This document shows positions 1 to 13,475 of a stretch of 64,000 nt of DNA, piece after piece. Source of the stretch: Ficedula albicollis (lineage: Eukaryota > Chordata > Aves > Passeriformes > Muscicapidae); NCBI RefSeq assembly GCF_000247815.1, contig NC_021677.1, positions 13,615,161 to 13,679,160 on the forward strand, given 5' to 3'. The notes beneath the pieces were generated by a model that was given only the letters and a program-made list of their open reading frames with translations, searched no databases and was not told where the DNA came from. Numbering within the stretch: the first letter of the stretch is position 1; every line of letters begins with the position of its first letter. A program made the translations under genes and the position numbers.

Positions 1-1195
1 TATAGAGAGGTCTAACAACTCTCAGAAACCTCTAAATCAAAGCAGTTTTAGCTACCTTGTTTTAACTAAATCCCAGGTCTTTCAGAAAAAAAATATTAAA
101 TTGTGTATATATCATCTGCAAATATTACTTCTACTAGAATACTGCATAATCTTTTGGGAGAGGAGAAAGTCACTGACCAAGTCAGGAATCACATCATCAA
201 GCATGATCTTGGTTTTGCATTTAAATCAATTGAAGTTGTGCTATTTTTTCACTAAAGAATAGCATAAAAAGAACAAAATTATCTTTGCTGTATTCCACTA
301 AAACCAGTGGATGGATCCTCTTGCAGTGTTCTGGCATCCCCAAAGGTACCTGGCTGAATACTTAACTCATGGAAGCTACGTATTAAAATACCACACTGAT
401 GAAAAGTTACATCCTCCAGCTATTTGTTCATTCTCTGTTAGCAAGGGCATCCTGTTCTCATTAGTCTCACATCATTAGAAACTAGTCCAACTCCTGGTCA
501 TTAGGTTATGATATAAAATGCCCACCTCCCATGTAATATTAAAAATCCTTAAAAATCCACAAGGTTTAAGTCAGAAAAGCCAGATTTTTTTCTAAAACCT
601 GGTAATATCTGTGAGATTTAAAACCTCAATAAAGATTAACTACATTTTCCTGAAGCAGCAGAGAATACACTGATCATCCCTGACCTCTCTCTTAGGTTGA
701 GAGATACTTAACAGCTAAGGACAGACAGAAATACACTTTTTTCAAACCTGAAAAGATATGAAACATGCCCAGCCTTTTAGAGATTTCCCTGGATATTTCT
801 GAAGATGCACACAACTTTCACTAAAGGGAGAAAGTACAGACTGGAAACAGATAGGGTTGGGTTTTTTGTTTTGTTTTCTTTGTTTTTGTTTTGGGTTGTT
901 TTTGTTTTTAATAAATTGATTGCTATCACAAATCCTACAATTTGGAATAATCAGACTAAAAATCCTATTCTCAATTACACCACTTCTACATCCTTATTTT
1001 TCTCACATCACAGTTTCATGAGCTCTGCAGCCACTGTGCAGTTTTCTAAGGAAAGGGACAGATAGCCTGACAGCTGTAGAGGGCTTACACTGACAGCATT
1101 TAAAGAATCCTTCTTTAATCTGATTTTGGTGGAAATTAAGCTTTACTCATGTTCTGTTTGCACTGGAATTAACAGGGTTGATCTAGAGGATGACA
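1..1195. other. Non-coding AT-rich flank
   Basis: No exon-like reading frame with splice sites and no recognisable protein is visible. A T-rich stretch near 855-915 is the only low-complexity feature. By human gene order the neighbour to the left should be PIK3C2A on the minus strand, so this may be its first intron or intergenic DNA. I see no PIK3C2A coding sequence. Confidence 0.5.
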
Positions 1196-1800
1196 GGAAG
1201 GAAGGAAGGGAGGGAGGGAGGGAGGAAGGGAGGAAGGGAGGAAGGGAGGAAGGGAGGAAGGGAGGAAGGGAGGAAGGGAGGAAGGGAGGAAGGGAGGAAG
1301 GGAGGAAGGGAGGAAGGGAGGAAGGGAGGAAGGGAGGAAGGGAGGAAGGGAGGAAGGGAGGAAGGGAGGAAGGGAGGAAGGGAGGAAGGGAGGAAGGGAG
1401 GAAGGGAGGAAGGGAGGAAGGGAGGAAGGGAGGAAGGGAGGAAGGGAGGAAGGGAGGAAGGGAGGAAGGGAGGAAGGGAGGAAGGGAGGAAGGGAGGAAG
1501 GGAGGAAGGGAGGAAGGGAGGAAGGGAGGAAGGGAGGAAGGGAGGAAGGGAGGAAGGGAGGAAGGGAGGAAGGGAGGAAGGGAGGAAGGGAGGAAGGGAG
1601 GAAGGGAGGAAGGGAGGAAGGGAGGAAGGGAGGAAGGGAGGAAGGGAGGAAGGGAGGAAGGGAGGAAGGGAGGAAGGGAGGAAGGGAGGAAGGGAGGAAG
1701 GGAGGAAGGGAGGAAGGGAGGAAGGGAGGAAGGGAGGAAGGGAGGAAGGGAGGAAGGGAGGAAGGGAGGAAGGGAGGAAGGGAGGAAGGGAGGAAGGAAG
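1196..1800. repeat. Purine-only tandem array, 8-bp unit AAGGGAGG
   Basis: The + strand is almost pure A/G over about 600 bp, made of roughly 73 near-perfect copies of AAGGGAGG. Long open frames in several phases (GREEGRKG on +, proline/serine/leucine-rich on -) are consequences of the repeat, not genes. Regular GGG tracts every 8 bp could form G-quadruplex or triplex DNA. The copy number in the assembly may not be exact. Confidence 0.95.
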
Positions 1801-1971
1801 GAAGGAAGGAAGGATTCCAGGAAGGATTCCAGGAAGGATTCCAGGAAGGATTCCAGGAAGGATTCCAGGAAGGATTCCAGGAAGGATTCCAGGAAGGATT
1901 CCAGGAAGGATTCCAGGAAGGAAGGAAGGATTCCAGGAAGGAAGGAAGGAAGGAAGGAAGGAAGGAACTGT
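1801..1971. repeat. 12-bp tandem array GGATTCCAGGAA plus GGAA repeats
   Basis: Directly abutting the 8-bp array, a 12-bp unit repeats. TTCCAGGAA starts at 1815 and recurs every 12 bp to 1911 (nine copies), with a tenth at 1931. The stretch ends in simple GGAA repeats. It looks like a derivative of the neighbouring purine array that gained a TTCC inversion and then expanded. Confidence 0.92.
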
Positions 1972-3251
1972 TTCTGTGACAGTGTTATCACAATACAGTT
2001 TGTTGAGATTCCATCCAACCCCTAAATAAAGGGGATTTCCAGCAAGCCCTAGAGTATTTTCAGCCACTAAAAATTAGGCCACATGGTAGGATGTGGTTAA
2101 GACCAGAACTGGAGTATCCAGCTTACCACAGGCTCTACCATAATTATGAGATTATTTCCAGAACGTCCCTTTTAACATTAAGCTACTTTAGAAATACTAA
2201 TAATGTTTTAGTTTCTTTTCAGATATCAAAATTCAGAGAATACACTAATCTTTTGAAGTAAATGAATAACATTCTTCCACTGCTGCCCTTTTTTCCCTTT
2301 CTCAAATAAGCATATAGTTTAAGGAAACTCAAATAAGCCTGACAGATTATGTCACCATCACCAGTTTCAGTGACCTAGCCCAAAGTGTTTAGGGTGAGAA
2401 CAGACTACGACCCTGGAAACCACAAATTTAAAATTAAAGAACAGATACTGTGTTAGGCTCTCAGCTAAGTGCACACATGGAGATTAGAGAGGACTAATAG
2501 AGCATGACTGGCACCTTTGCAAACACAGGACTTTAAAGATAAATACACTGCCTGCCTAATGGCAAAAGGCAGACAGATGTGATGACAGAGGTAAAGCTTG
2601 TATTGAAAGCTTTTTTTTTTTTTTTTACCCCATGTTTAAACTGGATGTCCATCTGTGATCCTTAAGCACTGGAAATGAATGGTTTGGGCTGTTGTAGTAA
2701 GGCAGGATTTACAAGAATCTGACACCAATATCTCCACTTGCTTTGAAAACACTGAAATCATTCAATAACTGCACTGCTGTCTACTACTCTCCAATAGTGG
2801 TACACAAATCAGAATATTTTGATGCAAGGCATCAGTTCTTGCCCCAGTTTTGAGTCCTATGGAGGGACCCAGTGCCTGCAGTCATTCATGTGAAGGGGGT
2901 TTTGCTTTGACCAAATAATAAAACCTTAAGGCTCTGAGTATCTAAGAAAAATTTGTGCAGTCATTCAGTGGGTAAAATTCCTTAAAATCTCAGAAAATTG
3001 TATCAGTTTAAAAATAACATGGGAGGAGTATTTGTTTCCATCAGTGCAAGTAAAGCAATCCATTCAACATGGAGACCAACATGATTTGTTGGGTAGGCTG
3101 GGGAAGGATGACTCTTCAGGAGGACTTGCAGGGTGTCCCTGTGCTCCTTTGGACAAGAAGTTTTGGGAAGAGGTTTAGATGGAGAGATGAAAAGGGACTG
3201 TTGTTCAGTTCAAAGGAACTTTCAGTTCCCTTGTAGTAAGACAACTGAGCC

Positions 3252-3357
3252 AGCCTATTTCTAAAATGCACCTGGAGTCTGAGGCTCATAGAAAGAGTCT
3301 TGCCTATTTCTAAAATGCAATTATACACCTGGAGTCTGAGGCTCATAGAAAGAGTCT
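3252..3357. repeat. Direct duplication, about 50-bp unit
   Basis: The stretch starting GCCTATTTCTAAAATGCA and ending in GCTCATAGAAAGAGTCT occurs twice back to back (about 3252-3300 and 3301-3357). The second copy carries an 8-bp insertion. Confidence 0.85.
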
Positions 3358-4081
3358 GATAACACTTTTACAGCAAGGAACAATTGCAGAGCACTTCCAG
3401 ATAACCTGATAAAAGCTTTTACCTCATATATTACAGTTTTATTGGAGGAGGAAATAAAATATGGAAGGATATGGGAATGAGGCCAGGAGATAACATCAGC
3501 AAAGAAAATAAGGCCCAGAAGAGCTGTTGCTGTCCTGATCGATTTTATAACTCAATCTGTCCCTCAGACATTTCCATCTCCACTACATTCCACAACGGTA
3601 AACACTGCAGCAATTGCAGCAAATACCATAAAGAAAGGCAGCATTAGGTACCTTTAACCCAATGTCAACACCAGAAAAGTAAGCAGCAAGTAGCTAACCA
3701 GGTCGAGGAAGTTCTTAGGTTCACAGGGCAGTTTTCCTGCTTCCAAGTTGTTCCAACAGGCTTGAATTTTTACTGGTTTTTATTTCTGCTGTGGCTGCTG
3801 CTTCACAATCTGGAAGAACTTCTCTGCTTCACAATCTATGGAACTCTTGGCTTAATATTTCTCTATTTCACAGAGTGGGTATGAACACTAACCAACATAA
3901 AATATTTCATATTAAAACTGCCTTTAAGAAAGAGTCTCTGAATAATTATAATGTGATGGTCATTTAGTTGCACAACAGATTTGATGCTGGGTTTCCAAAA
4001 TTATTTCAAAGGTATTACTTTTCCTTTCATGTAGTTTTTCATTCCTGCTCCTGCAAAAACATAATCTTGAGAGTATTATTT

Positions 4082-4195
4082 TCAGGATAATGTGGCAGTC
4101 TTGGTTTTTCTTCCTCCACAAGGTTTTCTGTTCCCTTGTTGCAGGATAATGTGGCAGTCTTGGTTTTCTTCCTCCACAAGGTTTTCTGTTCCCTT
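4082..4195. repeat. Direct duplication, about 55-60-bp unit
   Basis: CAGGATAATGTGGCAGTC through TTTTCTGTTCCCTT appears at 4083-4137 and again at 4142-4195, differing by one T in a homopolymer. Confidence 0.85.
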
Positions 4196-7100
4196 TGTTT
4201 TAAGCTGTCATTTCCCTGCTTCCCCTCCACTGACCCATACCATGAGCTGATAAGGTCAACTACATAACTTTTCATCCAAATTAGATACATTCATTAAAAT
4301 AACTAGTTAAGATACAAAAGTGAGTGTCTATATAGAGTCAATCTTTTGAAATATAATTCAAGCTATGCAACCAAATGTTATCCTGATCTGAGATACTCCA
4401 GGATACATAATTTCTTTTGAAAGAGCTTGCATTATGATTTATTTCCATTCTTCTGCAACAGGGGAGAAACCTGTGTTTCTAGTTTCTAACACACAGCTGT
4501 GCAGAGGCAAGAAAATTACAAACAATGCTCTTTCAAATATTTTCACCCAGCCTTATTTTTATATATACTTTAGGATGTGAGGAAAAATATTGGCAAAGCT
4601 GAATTAGACATATATGAATTAACAAAGAATAAAGATCAGTGGTTGATAAAGTACAAAGGATGATAGAAGCAGAGTGAAACAACTTTTAATCTGCTTTTAT
4701 GTTCAACTAGGGTTTATGTAGGTCAATGCAAACCTTGCAAATTCCCCTCTGGCACATTGTTTGCAGAAATCTCTTTAAAATTTCATGAAAGAAAGGAAAA
4801 GTTGGGATGATGTCCCTTTCTATAACAAAGTTGCTACTTGCCACAGATTATTTACACATCTTGCTCATAATACTACTTCTGAAGAGAAAGTGTTTCATCT
4901 CTGAGATAGACAAAATGTTTCCTGATGGCCAGGGTCCAAAACAACACAGGATGGAGCAGAGTTTGCAACCATATCCTCCCATTCTTGTAACATTCAAATT
5001 TCCTCAGCAAGTTTTTCAGGAATAAGATAATGCTAGGGTCCAACAGGGACACCAACAATACTTATTACTAAAGACTGCTCTTTTTTTTCAGTGTGAGAAA
5101 CAAAACCACACCCAGTCTATAACTCATTGTTCCAATGAGCACATGGATATATTTTGGGTGTTTTGTTTTCAGTTTCCAAAGCTGTCAATATTGTCAGCGC
5201 TGGTCTACAGATGTCCACAAACATGCATGTTTCATTTCAGCACAATGGGATGAAACACTGGACAAAAGGGTGCATCATGCTGGGGAGAGTCTGGAAAGGC
5301 TGGGGAAATGGCTTCCAGACCAAAATACTCTTGCTATCCTCTGACTCAAAGATTCAGTCTTCAGCACATTCCCCGTGGAAGCACAGCAGAGGAAAATGAC
5401 TCGGACAGGGAGGGGACTGGGGAGTGAGAGCCACCTCTCCTCAAACAGCTTCGTGGGGCAGAAGAATGAAAGGTCATGAATCCTTCTTTAAATCCTCCAT
5501 TTTCTTCTTTTACTGAGGGTGCACATTTAAAACCTAAAGGGAAAGGCAAACTTTTGGCTTGTACAATTCATGACAACACAAGGCAATAGCAGCTTTCATC
5601 CACAGTCCTTAAAGAGTAGAACTGTACCATTTACAACATACATAGGAAAGGGAAAAGTGCACCCTGAACTTTAATCTCTTGAAGATACATCAGATTCTAC
5701 CTCATCTTTCCCCACAAAGCAGTAAATAAGCTTATTCTTTAACTTTGATTTTCAATCCAGCCCAAAAGGTGGGATAACTCTTCACAGAGCAGAAGAGAGT
5801 TGAGAAATTGCAGCATGCAGTACCAAGGAAAAACAGGCACCAATGCTCAGCATGTACAACTGAATCTGCCACAGGATCTCATTGCGTTTTTCTTGTTATG
5901 AAAAACAGTAACCATTTCTCTTTACTTCCAGCATGCCACCCTTCAGGGGAATAGACCTGCGTGTTATACTTACTGTACAGATGTACAATGGATTTATGCT
6001 GCAATGTAGCAATTCCTTTCATTACATTCTATTATTTTCCTAGAAATTCCATTATTCCTAGCACTTTCTATTTTGATTTCCACTATGCATTGCAATAACG
6101 ATAGCACAGAATCTTCTTATTACACATCCACAATGTGAGCAAAAAGAGAAATAGATTTAAAAAGCCAAGGCTACCTTTTCTTCAAGGCAAGTCAGTTTAC
6201 ATTACTGACATATCATTTACTGTTTCACCACCCAGCTACTGAATATCATGAGATACTCTGTAGATATCTCAAGCAAAATGTTTTTTTTCCACGTTGTTCC
6301 TCTTAGTAATTCCTTAATCCTAAATCATCAGCAAACTTTCTCACATCATTTTGTACCCCCATTTGGGAATTTTATGATAATATTGAAGCACAGAGGCCAG
6401 GTATGAATTCCTAGGAAACCCCACTGCTGAATCCCCTTGCCGTTAGTCCAAGATTTATAAAAAATAATAGTAAATAAACATTCCCAAATCCCTAAACATC
6501 ACAAGAATAAGCCCCCCGTGCTGACTGCCCCTTTTTGCCTACCAATAACTGGGTGGTAATAATGTGCACATAGTGATAGGACAGACAAGATAATATAATT
6601 TTAAAATGAATGTATCATTTTAAAATGATGATATCATTTTAAAAGACAGGCATTTTTAAAAATTACTACCACAATCTCGTCAATATCTGGTGGATACTTA
6701 GCCTCTGCCAAAAATTCAGATGTTACTTATCTGCTCTGTGATGAGAGGGGCACTTATAAACTGCAGATAAGTTGAACAAAAAGTAATAAAAAACTGATTT
6801 GCATGAGAAATCCAATGAAAACTGTATCAGGAATCAAGTGCTACATTCTCATTTAATAAGACCTTCATATTATTTCTTGTTGCATGTGAGATTTGTGTGA
6901 TATACATGCACTGTATGTCTGTTACCATAAGTCTTTTTGTTCTACTTCTAAAAAATATTTCCATTACTGGAAATGAGAAGCCAAAAAATTGCTATGATGC
7001 ACTTCCTGCTGCAACCACAGCAGTGCTCTACCTCCTACTTCCCACTTTTCTTGCTGTTTTACTGTTATGCCATTTTTAATGCACCCTCTCTTCAGTTAAA

Positions 7101-8284
7101 AGTACCAAAATTGATAGTAACAACTTAAATGTCTTACCTCCTCCTTACACAAGGTATCATTCCTCTTCTGCCTTCTTTTTGTGACTTTTCCATGTGGCTT
7201 CAAGCCTGAGATTATTCTTGTGTCCTGCACCAATATTAATACTTTTCTATGCCTTCAGAACAGTTCTCCTTCAACTTTATTCTTTATTTCTAAATATATT
7301 ATGGGTCTAACTCAGATCCATAATATAGTTAGACCATAATATAGTTAGGCCTCAGTTCTAACTCTTAAGTATTTTGGAGGGAACATCATGCCTGTTTCTC
7401 TGAGCACATTTCCTCCAGTGTTTTTAAAGCAGAAGGGAATTTTCAGGCACTATGTGCTCTGGCAAAGGCAGATTTGGCCAGCACCAATCATCTCCCTATT
7501 TTCCATGTGCATTAGCATAGTTTAAGAATAACCATAGTCAGAGGGGTCATTGACACAGTCCCAGAAAGCTGGGGATGCACCTACCCAGAGGTTTTCCACC
7601 CTTCAGTGAAAGGAGTTTGCAGCCTGCAGCCTGACATGAAATAACCACATAAGAATTTGGAGAGAGAAAAATAAGTAGCACAACTAACTAGGCTATGGTA
7701 CTTACCAGCTTGTGATTGAGAGAGGGTCAAAACAACCCTGAAACAGTCAAAGCTGTGATGGAAGTCTCCACTCCAGGCATCAGCCTTACCAACAGCATGG
7801 GGCCTATGAGAAGAAAACAGAAAATACCATCTTTCAGGTGTTGTCTATTTGTTTCTAAAGCTACAAAATCATAAAATAAAAATTCCAGGCCCTTTAGGTA
7901 CTGGAGTGTGCTCTAAGATCTCTGTGGAGCCTTCACTTTTCCAGACAGAACAATCCTAGCCATTTTAGAGGGGACAGCTAGCTGGAAAACAGTTGCAGCT
8001 CCAGGAAAACCAACTCACAGCTGCCCTGATCCTCACTGCACCCACCCTCTGCCCAGACATGCTGCACTGGCCATGAACACATGTGCACCACACCCACCCT
8101 TTGCACATCTGCACTGCAGTGCCCATGCGTGCTTGTTGAAAATGACATAAATTTTCTAATTAATTGTTTTAATCAGTCATAATCAGTATATTAATTATGA
8201 GCAGTGTGCTAGTCTTAAATCACTTTTAGACAGCACATGACCCTGATATGCTTAATTGAACAAGGTCTGGGAGAGAGTGAAGGA

Positions 8285-8465
8285 TTGATGAAATTGGATG
8301 CAATCACAGAGTCACAAAATAAGGTGAGTTGGGAGGGACCTGCAAGGATGCAGGAGTCCATCTCCTGGCCCTGCACAGCACCATTCCCCAGGAGTCACAC
8401 CGTGTGCCTTGAGCATTGTCCAAATGCTTCTTGAACTCTGCCAGGCTCAGTGCTGTGACCAGAAC
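8285..8465 (-). mobile_element. CR1 LINE 3' tail fragment
   Basis: The block reads like the reverse complement of the avian CR1 3' region: a CACAGAGTCACAAAAT start, then GGGAGGGACCTGCAAGGA, CCTGCACAGCACCATTCCCC and GCTTCTTGAACTCTGCCAG. The match is from family memory; the subfamily is not assigned. The fragment is 5'-truncated, as is usual for CR1. Confidence 0.75.
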
Positions 8466-8629
8466 AGAATTTATAGACTACACAGATGTTTTGTAGAAAT
8501 CAGAGCATAAAGAAAAAGCTAACAAAGACTCAGTATATATGTGTTGGAAAGTCCCTAATGGAGGAAAAGGATACTAAAAAGACTAAAAATATGGACTAAT
8601 TAGTATGAACAGCAAGAAATCAATACCCA

Positions 8630-8960
8630 GTAGAGGATAGAATACCAATGAAGGATTTGTCCTGCTGATCACAAGGCACAGGAGTCCCATTCTCCTGTCC
8701 GTGCCTCACCCACTTGGATACAGCAGGGGGCTGTGTCACAAGCCTTGCTAAAATCACAGTAAATGGCTGTCACTGCTCAATGGGGACACTCCTCTCCTCC
8801 AGGCAAGGCTCATGTTGGTCCCATCACAGCTTGTCCTCGAAGATGATGTCACCTCATCCTTCTCGTGCCTCCAAGCCACCTCCTGGCAGCTGTCTGAGAA
8901 TGCCAGGTTCTCACTGGACACCTGCGGGAAGGCTCCCGTGCTCAGGTGCTGCCTCTGGTT
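8630..8960 (-). mobile_element. Possible CR1 reverse-transcriptase remnant
   Basis: On the minus strand, 8710-8755 reads like a decayed version of the DFSKAFDTV block of CR1 ORF2 (seen here as DFSKACDTA). The flanks are too diverged to assign. It could be the internal part of the same insertion as 8285-8465, separated by later sequence. Confidence 0.35.
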
Positions 8961-9860
8961 CTTCCTACAGAGCAGGAACATGTGAACGGGAGGCCAGAAA
9001 AGCAGAGAGAAGCTTTGTTCTTCATAGAAGCAGAGAGTGAGGGCACACTTGGGCTGTGTGGCCTCCCACATCTGTGCACAAATTACAAAAGAACGCTAAG
9101 TCGCCACAAAATTCTGTTTCTAAAATGAACTGTAGAGTAGGAAAACAGTTTTCTAATCTGCAGCAGTATTTCTGTGAGAGAAAGGGAAAGCTCCAAGTCG
9201 TGTCAGCCCTGTTACTTCAGCAGCTCTGTAACCACAGATGTCACCAGACACTTCACATCCTCATTCTATTTTCACCTGCATAACCCAGAAGCTACAGCTT
9301 CAACCACCACTTTGCCCGTATTATAATTAACTCTCAGCCCTGTGGCAGTTTTGATTTTCTTCCCTAGGCTGAGCAAATCCCTCAATAATTTATTTTTAAC
9401 TCTGATTTGTATAAACTATTGCAACCTTAACTTGTACGTACTTATCCTGTAAATCAGAATAACAGAAATAAATGCACAGTGATAGAAGTTTTTCAATGGT
9501 TTGTAGATGTCAGTACATCTCTTTAAATAGGAGTACAGGCTTACAGCGTTGAGACATTGTAAGAAGTTACAAGTAAAATTTATGCTAATTCCAGAAATCA
9601 CTATTTTATAGGAAGTGCAGTATGTTTGCTGTAATAGCTAATATTTCCCTATCCACTAAAAAGAACTTTTCTGAGTATTTCCCGAGCCCTTTTAATGCTT
9701 AATAAAAGCTTAAAGCACATGGAAAATAACAGCCAAAAGAACTCGCCAGGTACCACAACTTGAAACCAGGTGGGAATGGAAATCCATAAATCAAACCCCA
9801 AGCTTACACCAAGCATTAACAAATGCGAAGGTCCAGCTTGATTTCCTAAACTGTCAAACC
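8961..9860. other. Non-coding DNA, no gene seen
   Basis: Only short, unconvincing frames. Composition rises in GC from about 9840 towards the CpG island. Confidence 0.45.
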
Positions 9861-10099
9861 TGCACGGGGGTCAAGATTCTTGTCCTCTAAAGGGAAGGGA
9901 AAACCAGGTCTGAGCACAGCCACGGCTCAAGCGAGTGAAATTCGGAAACGGAAGGAGCATTCCTGGGGAACGATGCTTGGGAATACATTTTCAAATTCCC
10001 ACACGGCAGCTCACGGCCGGACACGGGGCAGTGCCCGGCGCAGGGAAGAGCTTTGCACGGGAGGCCGCTGGGGAGAGAGCGAGCTGTCACTCGAGCACC

Positions 10100-10139
10100 A
10101 GGGTACCGGGGCACCGGGGCACCGGGGCACCGGGGTACA
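10100..10139. repeat. ACCGGGGC minisatellite, about 4 copies
   Basis: Four to five copies of an 8-bp GC-rich unit (GTACCGGGGC, CACCGGGGC, ...) sit immediately left of the G run. Such sequence is hard to assemble and may have triggered the artefact next to it. Confidence 0.85.
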
Positions 10140-10143
10140 GAGC

Positions 10144-11105
<962 letters not shown>

Positions 11106-11414
11106 CGCTGAAGTTTTCCCGGAGCGCCCTGGCGCGTTTCTTCCCGGCGCTCCAGGTGTGGGGGGGTGTCTGTGTGTCCGTGTGTCCGTGTGTCCGTGTC
11201 CCCTCCGTTCGTCCCTCCGGCCGTGCGGGAGCTGACGGGGAGCTGTGGAGCGCCGGCAGAAGTGAAGGCAGAGCTGGCAGCGGCGGCAGCTGCAGCGGCA
11301 GCAATGTTGAGTGGCTCGTAATTGCACGGTCGCAGGGAAAACTTGGGCAGGAGACTCGATGGGTTTCGCTAGAAAGGGCACAGCTCTTCAGCATCACTGC
11401 CGTAGAGCCAAAGT

Positions 11415-11890
11415 TTTGCGTTAGAAGGGACTTTAAAGATCATCTCGTTCCAGCCCCGTCCCTTGAGCAGGGACACCTTCTGCTTGACCAGGCTGCTCAG
11501 AGCCCCATCCAGCTTGGCCTTGAGCACTGCCAGGGATGGGGCATCCACCACCTACCCTGGGCAACCTGTGCAACCTTTTCTCACAGTAAAGATTTTTTTT
11601 CTAGTATCTAAACCAAACTCTCTTTCACTTTGGAGCCATCCCCCCTTGTCCTGTCACTACATGCACTTTTAAATAGTCTCTCTTCATCTTTCCTGGAGGC
11701 TGCCTTCAGGTAGTGAAAAGCTGCAATTAGGTCACCCTGAAGCTTTCTCTTTTCCAAGCTGATCAATCCCAGCTCTCTCAGCCTTTCCTCTGATACCTTG
11801 GTGGCCCCCTCTGAGCTGACTCCAGCAGATCGCTGTCCTTCCTGTGCTGGGGTCCCCAGGGCTGACCCCATCTTACTGTGCTGCTACTCC
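11415..11890 (-). mobile_element. CR1 LINE 3' region
   Basis: Long recognisable CR1 tail in reverse orientation: AGAAGGGACTTTAAAGATCATCTCGTTCC at the left, then GAGCAGGGACACCTTC, GCCCCATCCAGCTTGGCC, CCCTTGTCCTGTCACTAC, and the CAGCCTTTCCTC / CTGTGCTGGGGTCCCCAG blocks. It is 5'-truncated and lies just inside probable NUCB2 intron 1, next to the CpG island. Confidence 0.9.
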
Positions 11891-13073
11891 TGGAGTACCC
11901 CTGGAGGAGCTCTGGAAAGGGCTCCAGTGCCAGGCTGGCTGCTGCACTCTGAGATGATTCCAAAAGTGGAGAAGGTTGGCATACAGCTGTAGAGAGGTAA
12001 CGTTTTTTTTTGTTGAAATGAACGTGGCTAAGGCTTTCAAAAGAGTTTGTATTTGGCAACACTATTTAGTAAGCCCAAGGAGAAAAAAGCCTTCGTTGTT
12101 TGACTTAGGCGTATTTGCTATGGAAAGATAACATCCAGTAGTTTCAACATGAGACCATCACAGTATCAACAGTGAAGTGCCTGTGCACCCATGGTATCAA
12201 GTTCAGTGTGGAGGTTTGTTTTTTGGGGTTTTTTTGGGTCATTTTGTTTTCTCTCAGTGTCAAGAAAAGTCCTGTAGCTGACTCAATATTGGTGCACCTC
12301 TGCTCTGAATTCTGAAGTGACTGTCCCTCTCGACCAAATAGAGCAGCACAGGGAAGATTCCTACTGTAAAGACTGGAGAGGAGTCACTCAGAGACTTTGA
12401 AAACAGGTTTTGTTGTAACCTTTATGGTCTTCTGCTTAAAAGTCACAGAAAGTTTATGGGTGAAACCCACATTTCTGTGAGCACTTAAGATCCTGTTATG
12501 TTTCTTACTGTCATTTACTACATAATGATTTTGTACAGTCACAATGCTATGTCCACCATGGGCCACAGATTACTTATCTGGTGGCATACAGTACTTCCTA
12601 ACTGTCATCATCTACTTTCCCTTTTACTTGCTTCTGTAATCTCTAGGATGGTAGCAGTATTTTGTTTCAGAATAAGGAAGATAATTATATTTAAAAACCC
12701 CATGGGTTTAAACAAATTGTGTTGATGTAGAGCAATGTGACTCTCATTCACTTCTAACCAAGACACTTAACATAAACAAAGAAAAGGGGGAAATAAAATT
12801 ATAAATTAATATTGGTTTTGGGTTTGCTTAAAACTTATATTAGCAATTGGATGCAAAGGCATCTGATGTAAGTTTGTTATAAAACTGCCTAAGATACCGT
12901 TATTTGGTGTCTGAAATTATATTCAGGAAAGCCCACTGGGCAAATAAAACCGAGCAACAGCAACAACAATAATTATTTTTTAATAATACTATGGCAGATT
13001 GTTCATACCTTGGCTGTGCAGGACTGGTAGTGCTGCTGGCATAAACTTTCTCTTCATATAAGCCAAATTAAAC

Positions 13074-13475
13074 ATTTTTCTGTCAAAAACTGCCCTCCCC
13101 CCCATTATACATACCTAACTGAGATTTTCTGTCAAAAATTGCCCTCCCCCCCATTATACATACCTAACTGAAATTGCAGTCGTGAAAGTGGAGAGCAGTA
13201 GTTCTCTGAGATAATAAAAAATGTGAAATATATTGACTTAAATGTCAGAGGTGTGGAAATATTGACGCAGTAGTGTTAGAGCTGTACTGACTAAACAAAG
13301 ATCGGAAGAGCGTCGTGTAGGGCATTATACATACCTAACTGAAATTGCAGTCATGAAAGTGGAGAGCAGTAGTTCTCTGAGGTAATAAAAAATGTGAAAT
13401 ATATTGACTTAAATGTCAGAGGTGTGGAAATATTGACGCAGTAGTGTTAGAGCTGTGCTGACTAAACAAATGCGC
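13074..13475. repeat. Triplicated segment with embedded adapter
   Basis: TGTCAAAAACTGCCCTCCCC to CCTAACTGA occurs twice (about 13081-13122 and 13131-13172). The following 147-bp block (13152-13298) recurs at 13323-13469 after the adapter. The two large copies differ only at single positions (for example GTCGTG/GTCATG, GAGATAAT/GAGGTAAT, GTACTG/GTGCTG), as two alleles would. Confidence 0.93.
13299..13322. other. Illumina TruSeq adapter left in the assembly
   Basis: The 24 bases starting AGATCGGAAGAGC and ending GTCGTGTAGGG match the start of the Illumina universal adapter read-through sequence. They sit exactly between two near-identical copies of genomic sequence. This is synthetic sequence, not chromosomal. 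Confidence 0.97.

Larger units (their letters stand above)
1974..8280. other. Non-coding DNA, no gene seen
   Basis: All open frames are short and none has recognisable homology. The stretch holds two small direct duplications (3252-3357 and 4082-4195), a poly-T tract near 2610, and an AT-rich palindrome at 6614-6629. Confidence 0.5.

Noticed and set aside
1801..1971. CRISPR-like array
   Set aside because: Contiguous 12-bp units without spacers, in an animal genome; it is a microsatellite-type expansion.
1126..2067. Repetitive ORFs of about 280-300 codons on both strands
   Set aside because: Products of a tandem purine repeat whose unit has no stop codon in any phase used; no start context or homologue.
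1..9900. Search for PIK3C2A coding exons
   Set aside because: No frame resembling the protein is present; any overlap with this gene would be intronic.
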